From Lachnospiraceae bacterium (GTDB lineage Bacteria; Bacillota; Clostridia; Lachnospirales; Lachnospiraceae): 35,443 bases of DNA. Location of the stretch: contig VSNJ01000027.1 in NCBI GenBank assembly GCA_009774235.1, positions 1 to 35,443 of the forward strand. Direction: 5' to 3'. This document shows positions 32,676-35,443 of this stretch, piece after piece. Numbering within the stretch: the first letter of the stretch is position 1; the number at the start of each line of letters is the position of its first letter. A program made the translations under genes and the position numbers. The notes beneath the pieces were generated by a model that was not told the DNA's origin, made no database searches, and saw only the letters and a program-made list of their open reading frames with translations.

Positions 32676-34172
32676 TTATTTATCTAAACTTTTCATTGTT
32701 GGGAATAAGAGTACATCCCTTATTGCTGGGGAGTTTGTCATTATCATTACCATTCTGTCAATACCAAAGCCAATTCCGCCTGTTGGAGGCATACCAATAC
32801 TTAATGCATTAAGGAAGTCTTCATCAGTGTGGTTAGCTTCTTCATCACCAGCAGCTAATGCTGCTTCCTGTGCTTCAAAACGTGCACGCTGGTCTATAGG
32901 GTCATTAAGCTCAGAATAAGCATTTGCCATTTCCCACCCGTTTATAAAGAATTCAAAACGTTCTACGTAATCCGGGTTATCTGGCTTTTTCTTGGTAAGG
33001 GGTGATATTTCTACAGGATGGTCCATTATAAATACAGGCTGTATTAAATGTTCCTCAACATATTCTTCAAAGAACAGGTTAAGTATATCACCTTTTCCAT
33101 GTCTTTCTTCATATCCAATATGGTGCTCATCTGCTGCTTTCTTTGCTTCTTCTGCTGAATGGATTTCATTAAAATCAACACCAGCATATTTTTTAACTGC
33201 ATCAAGCATTGTAATGCGTTCAAAAGGCTTTGATAAATCAATAGTGTGTTCACCATAAGTTAATATTTCTGAACCTGTTACTTCTTTTGCTACATGGCGG
33301 TATAAATTTTCTGTTAAATCCATCATGCCATGGTAATCAGTATAAGCCTGGTATAATTCCATAAGAGTAAACTCTGGGTTATGCCTTGTGTCCAGTCCTT
33401 CATTTCTGAATACACGTCCTATCTCATATACCTTTTCAAGACCTCCTACAATAAGGCGCTTTAAATAAAGCTCAAGTGAAATACGTAAGTGCAAGTCTTC
33501 ATCAAGTGCGTTAAAATGTGTATCAAATGGTCTTGCTGCTGCACCTCCTGCATTAGTTACAAGCATAGGTGTTTCAACTTCCATAAAACCGCCAGCATCA
33601 AGGTAACGGCGTATGCTGCTTATAACTTTGGAACGCTTTATAAAAGTATCTTTTACATCTGGATTCATTATAAGGTCAACATATCTCTGGCGGTATCTTA
33701 TATCAGTATCAGTAAGCCCATGGTGCTTCTCTGGAAGAACCTGCAGGCTTTTGGAAAGAAGGGTGACTTCGCTGGCATGTACAGAGATTTCACCTGTTTT
33801 TGTCTTAAATACAATACCTTTTATTCCAAGTATATCTCCAATATCATACTTTTTAAAATCTTTATAACTGTCTTCGCCAATATCATCTCTTGCTACATAT
33901 GACTGGATATTTCCTTTAAGGTCCTGGATATTGCAAAAAGAAGCTTTGCCCATTACACGTTTAAACATCATACGTCCTGCAATAGAAACTTCCTGTCCTT
34001 CAAGTTCATCATATTTGTCTTTAATATCCTGTGAATGGATAGATACATCATATTTAGTTATTTCAAAAGGATTTTTTCCTTCATTCTGTAAATTTTCTAG
34101 TTTTTCCCTTCTGACCTTGAGGAGAGTTCCAAGTTCCTCCTGTGTCTGGGGGTTTTTCTGCTGTCCTGCCAC
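32676..34172 (-). CDS. lysS: Lysyl-tRNA synthetase, class II
   Basis: The 498-residue minus-strand gene has the normal length for bacterial LysRS. It starts at GTG (plus 34170-34172) behind AAAGGGG. It has an N-terminal OB-fold anticodon-binding domain (about 60-170: VSIAGRMMFKRVMGKASFCN) and a class II catalytic core with motif 2 FRNEGLDTRHNPEFT and motif 3 GIGFGIDRMVMIMTNSPAIR. RQRYVDLIMN and EVETPMLVTNAGGAAARPF are LysRS-specific. It charges tRNA-Lys in protein synthesis. It follows greA by 21 bases on the same strand, a pairing conserved in many Firmicutes, and shares the greA promoter. Confidence 0.98.
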   Translation of the reverse strand: MAGQQKNPQTQEELGTLLKVRREKLENLQNEGKNPFEITKYDVSIHSQDIKDKYDELEGQEVSIAGRMMFKRVMGKASFCNIQDLKGNIQSYVARDDIGEDSYKDFKKYDIGDILGIKGIVFKTKTGEISVHASEVTLLSKSLQVLPEKHHGLTDTDIRYRQRYVDLIMNPDVKDTFIKRSKVISSIRRYLDAGGFMEVETPMLVTNAGGAAARPFDTHFNALDEDLHLRISLELYLKRLIVGGLEKVYEIGRVFRNEGLDTRHNPEFTLMELYQAYTDYHGMMDLTENLYRHVAKEVTGSEILTYGEHTIDLSKPFERITMLDAVKKYAGVDFNEIHSAEEAKKAADEHHIGYEERHGKGDILNLFFEEYVEEHLIQPVFIMDHPVEISPLTKKKPDNPDYVERFEFFINGWEMANAYSELNDPIDQRARFEAQEAALAAGDEEANHTDEDFLNALSIGMPPTGGIGFGIDRMVMIMTNSPAIRDVLLFPTMKSLDK

Positions 34173-34193
34173 TTTTAAATGCCCCTTTCTTGT

Positions 34194-34688
34194 TTATTCT
34201 GTTACTGCTGTTCTTTTTATACCAAGTATCTCATATTTAATCATTTCACCTGTAGGTGTTTCTATTTCTATTTTATCGCCTTCCTTTGAGCCTATAAGTG
34301 CTACGCCTACAGGTGATTCATTGGAAATCTTTCCATTTAAGCAGTCGGCTTCTGTAGAACCTACAATTTTATATTCCATTTCTTCATCAAATTCAATATC
34401 CCTTAATGTAACTGTACATCCTATGCTTATAGCGTTTAAATCAACATCTTCTTCATCAACAACTTCAGCATTTTTAAGGATTTTATCAATTTCTTCAATA
34501 CGGAGCTCAATATCACGCTGTTCATCTTTGGCAGCATCATATTCTGCATTTTCTGATAAGTCACCTTGTTCCCTTGCTTCTTTGATTTTCACAGCAACTT
34601 GTTTACGTCTGTTTACCTTTAAGTCCTGAAGCTCTTCTTCTAATGCCCTGAGGCCTTCATATGTTAAAATATTTTTCTTCTCTGCCAT
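34194..34688 (-). CDS. greA: Transcription elongation factor GreA
   Basis: The 164-residue protein has the usual GreA size. The N-terminal coiled coil holds the tip motif REQGDLSENAEYDAAKDEQR, with the acidic D and E that enter the RNA polymerase secondary channel and stimulate transcript cleavage. The C-terminal FKBP-like domain follows (GCTVTLRDIEFDEEMEYKIV, SPVGVALIGSKEGDKIEIET). GGAGGAACC precedes ATG on the minus strand. It is the promoter-proximal gene of the greA-lysS operon. Confidence 0.97.
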   Translation of the reverse strand: MAEKKNILTYEGLRALEEELQDLKVNRRKQVAVKIKEAREQGDLSENAEYDAAKDEQRDIELRIEEIDKILKNAEVVDEEDVDLNAISIGCTVTLRDIEFDEEMEYKIVGSTEADCLNGKISNESPVGVALIGSKEGDKIEIETPTGEMIKYEILGIKRTAVTE

Positions 34689-34762
34689 TATGGTTCCTCC
34701 ACTTCTTAAATATCACTTTAGAGCAGATAGTAAATACTGTTCTAATATACAAATATTGTTTA

Positions 34763-34791
34763 ATTATATCCCATATGCTGGCTATAGTCAA
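34763..34791 (-). promoter_or_regulatory. Sigma-A promoter of greA-lysS
   Basis: On the minus strand TTGACT (plus 34786-34791) and TATAAT (plus 34763-34768) are separated by 17 bases, a near-perfect consensus. Transcription should start near 34756, giving a leader of about 68 bases. Confidence 0.85.
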
Positions 34792-34952
34792 CTTCCTGGC
34801 TGGTAGTAAAATGCCTTATATTGCAAAAATATAATATTGTTTTAAGTTGATGTTTGAAAGTAAAAAAGTAAATAAATTATTAGTATTGGTTATTGGTTCT
34901 GGAAAAGATAATGTTTAAGTATATTTACTGGACAATTATAATATTGGAAATA

Positions 34953-35003
34953 TTTTACCAGATAACTGGTAAAAGTAATTATAGATATCTGGGAGTTATC
35001 TAT
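34953..35003. promoter_or_regulatory. Two inverted repeats upstream of the DUF1858 gene promoter
   Basis: TTTTACCAG (34953-34961) and CTGGTAAAA (34966-34974) form a perfect nine-base palindrome with a four-base centre. ATAGATA (34981-34987) and TATCTAT (34997-35003) form a second perfect palindrome with a nine-base spacer, ending four bases before the -35 box. Both look like protein binding sites rather than terminators. Confidence 0.5.
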
Positions 35004-35006
35004 ATC

Positions 35007-35035
35007 TTGAAAGTCTGTATATAATTAAGTATAAT
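35007..35035 (+). promoter_or_regulatory. Sigma-A promoter of the DUF1858 gene
   Basis: TTGAAA (35007-35012), a 17-base spacer and TATAAT (35030-35035). The start would be near 35042, about 68 bases before the ATG. Confidence 0.7.
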
Positions 35036-35109
35036 TATACTAATGAATAGAGAATAGTATGGAGAAGATAATATACAAATATATTATAAAAACAGAAAGG
35101 ACAATCTTT

Positions 35110-35304
35110 ATGGTTATTTCAAAGTATTCATTAATCGGGGCTATATTACAATACCACCCAGAAACAGCAGAAGCATTTAACGAGATGGGGCTTGGCTGTA
35201 TAAGATGCCCCTCTTCTGCTAGGGAAACATTAGAACAGGCGTGTAATATACATGGAATTGACCTTGATACTGCAATAGAAAAGTTAAATTCGGTTATTGG
35301 TTAG
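35110..35304 (+). CDS. DUF1858 domain protein (small CxxC redox-disulfide domain)
   Basis: The 64-residue protein starts at ATG 35110 behind AAAGGA. The frame is open 17 codons further upstream, but that stretch lacks a ribosome site and the family begins where this start places it. The sequence MVISKYSLIGAILQYHPETA followed by EAFNEMGLGCIRCPSS is the DUF1858 pattern, with C30 and C33 forming the CxxC pair, then ARETLEQACNIHGIDLD. In other proteins this domain is attached to hybrid-cluster or sulfur-redox proteins; as a free peptide its role is unknown but probably thiol-redox. It is a single-gene unit with its own promoter and palindromes upstream. Confidence 0.9.
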   Translation: MVISKYSLIGAILQYHPETAEAFNEMGLGCIRCPSSARETLEQACNIHGIDLDTAIEKLNSVIG

Positions 35305-35322
35305 TTATTAGTTGATTTTTAA

Positions 35323-35340
35323 TTAGTAATTAATTACTAA
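35323..35340. repeat. Perfect 18-base AT palindrome
   Basis: TTAGTAATTAATTACTAA is fully self-complementary and lies 18 bases after the DUF1858 stop. With no G-C-rich stem or T-run it is a weak terminator at best. Confidence 0.5.
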
Positions 35341-35393
35341 ATATTAATTATCAAAATTTTAACCTTAGTTACTTTTATACTTTACAAGTTTTT

Positions 35394-35434
35394 TTATAAA
35401 CTGTTTTATAAAAACTTTATAAAATAGTTTATAA
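35394..35434. repeat. 19-base inverted repeat of almost pure A and T
   Basis: Arm TTATAAACTGTTTTATAAA (35394-35412) and arm TTTATAAAATAGTTTATAA (35416-35434) match with a single mismatch around a three-base AAC loop. It is near the right edge, so its gene context cannot be seen. Confidence 0.6.
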
Positions 35435-35443
35435 CATATTTAT

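Noticed and set aside
33931..34629. 232-codon plus-strand frame over lysS/greA
   Set aside because: Both strands cannot be coding here; lysS and greA are unmistakable and the plus-strand product is Ser-rich low complexity.
1..35443. CRISPR array, tRNA or rRNA genes, intact insertion sequence
   Set aside because: No regularly spaced repeats, no tRNA T-loop and acceptor pattern, and no transposase with catalytic motifs were found by reading.

Overview
The window is AT-rich, roughly one third G+C by eye. It reads as chromosomal DNA of an anaerobic, low-GC Gram-positive bacterium, most likely a gut or rumen Lachnospiraceae. That assignment rests on the gene content (a two-domain lipoprotein/permease style of sugar uptake without a local ATPase, a CE2-type esterase, BspA-like leucine-rich repeats, a tandem hemerythrin, a DUF1858 redox peptide, a greA-lysS pair) and on strong AGGAGG-type ribosome binding sites. 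No tRNA, rRNA, CRISPR array or intact transposase was found.

Layout. (1) 1-4523: an HSP90-like chaperone is embedded among three paralogous helical-repeat proteins, the first cut by the window edge. This is a plausible dedicated chaperone/client or co-chaperone system. (2) 4646-8125: a multi-membrane GT-C type glycosyltransferase and a cytoplasmic CE2-like SGNH esterase. (3) 8233-12224: an accessory-looking, very AT-rich stretch with a broken Rpn-type gene tail, an ibrA-ibrB pair (PP-loop PAPS-reductase-like protein plus ParB/sulfiredoxin-like protein) and a cytoplasmic leucine-rich-repeat protein on the minus strand. (4) 12225-14081: a LacI repressor gene with an internal deletion, joined by a TAATG overlap to a MATE exporter gene. 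(5) 14242-20299: a maltodextrin locus with a sigma-A promoter, a LacI-type operator at the expected start site, a binding lipoprotein, two permeases, 4-alpha-glucanotransferase, a terminator and an intact LacI regulator. (6) 20512-21799: a two-domain hemerythrin and a NifX-like metal-cluster protein with a His/Cys-rich tail. (7) 22198-32578: an unusual block with two duplicated beta-propeller/solute-binding lipoproteins, two MalFG-type permeases, a membrane-fusion protein with a very long coiled coil, and a two-helix MacB-type protein. (8) 32676-34688 on the minus strand: lysS and greA with a near-consensus promoter. (9) 35110-35304: a DUF1858 CxxC protein behind a palindrome-rich promoter.

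Two parts deserve most attention. The 22198-32578 block mixes importer parts (binding proteins and permeases) with exporter parts (MacA-like adaptor and half of a MacB-type permease) and has no ATPase. The first 4.5 kb pairs an HSP90 homologue with a tandem family of helical-repeat neighbours. Neither matches a system that I can name from sequence alone.
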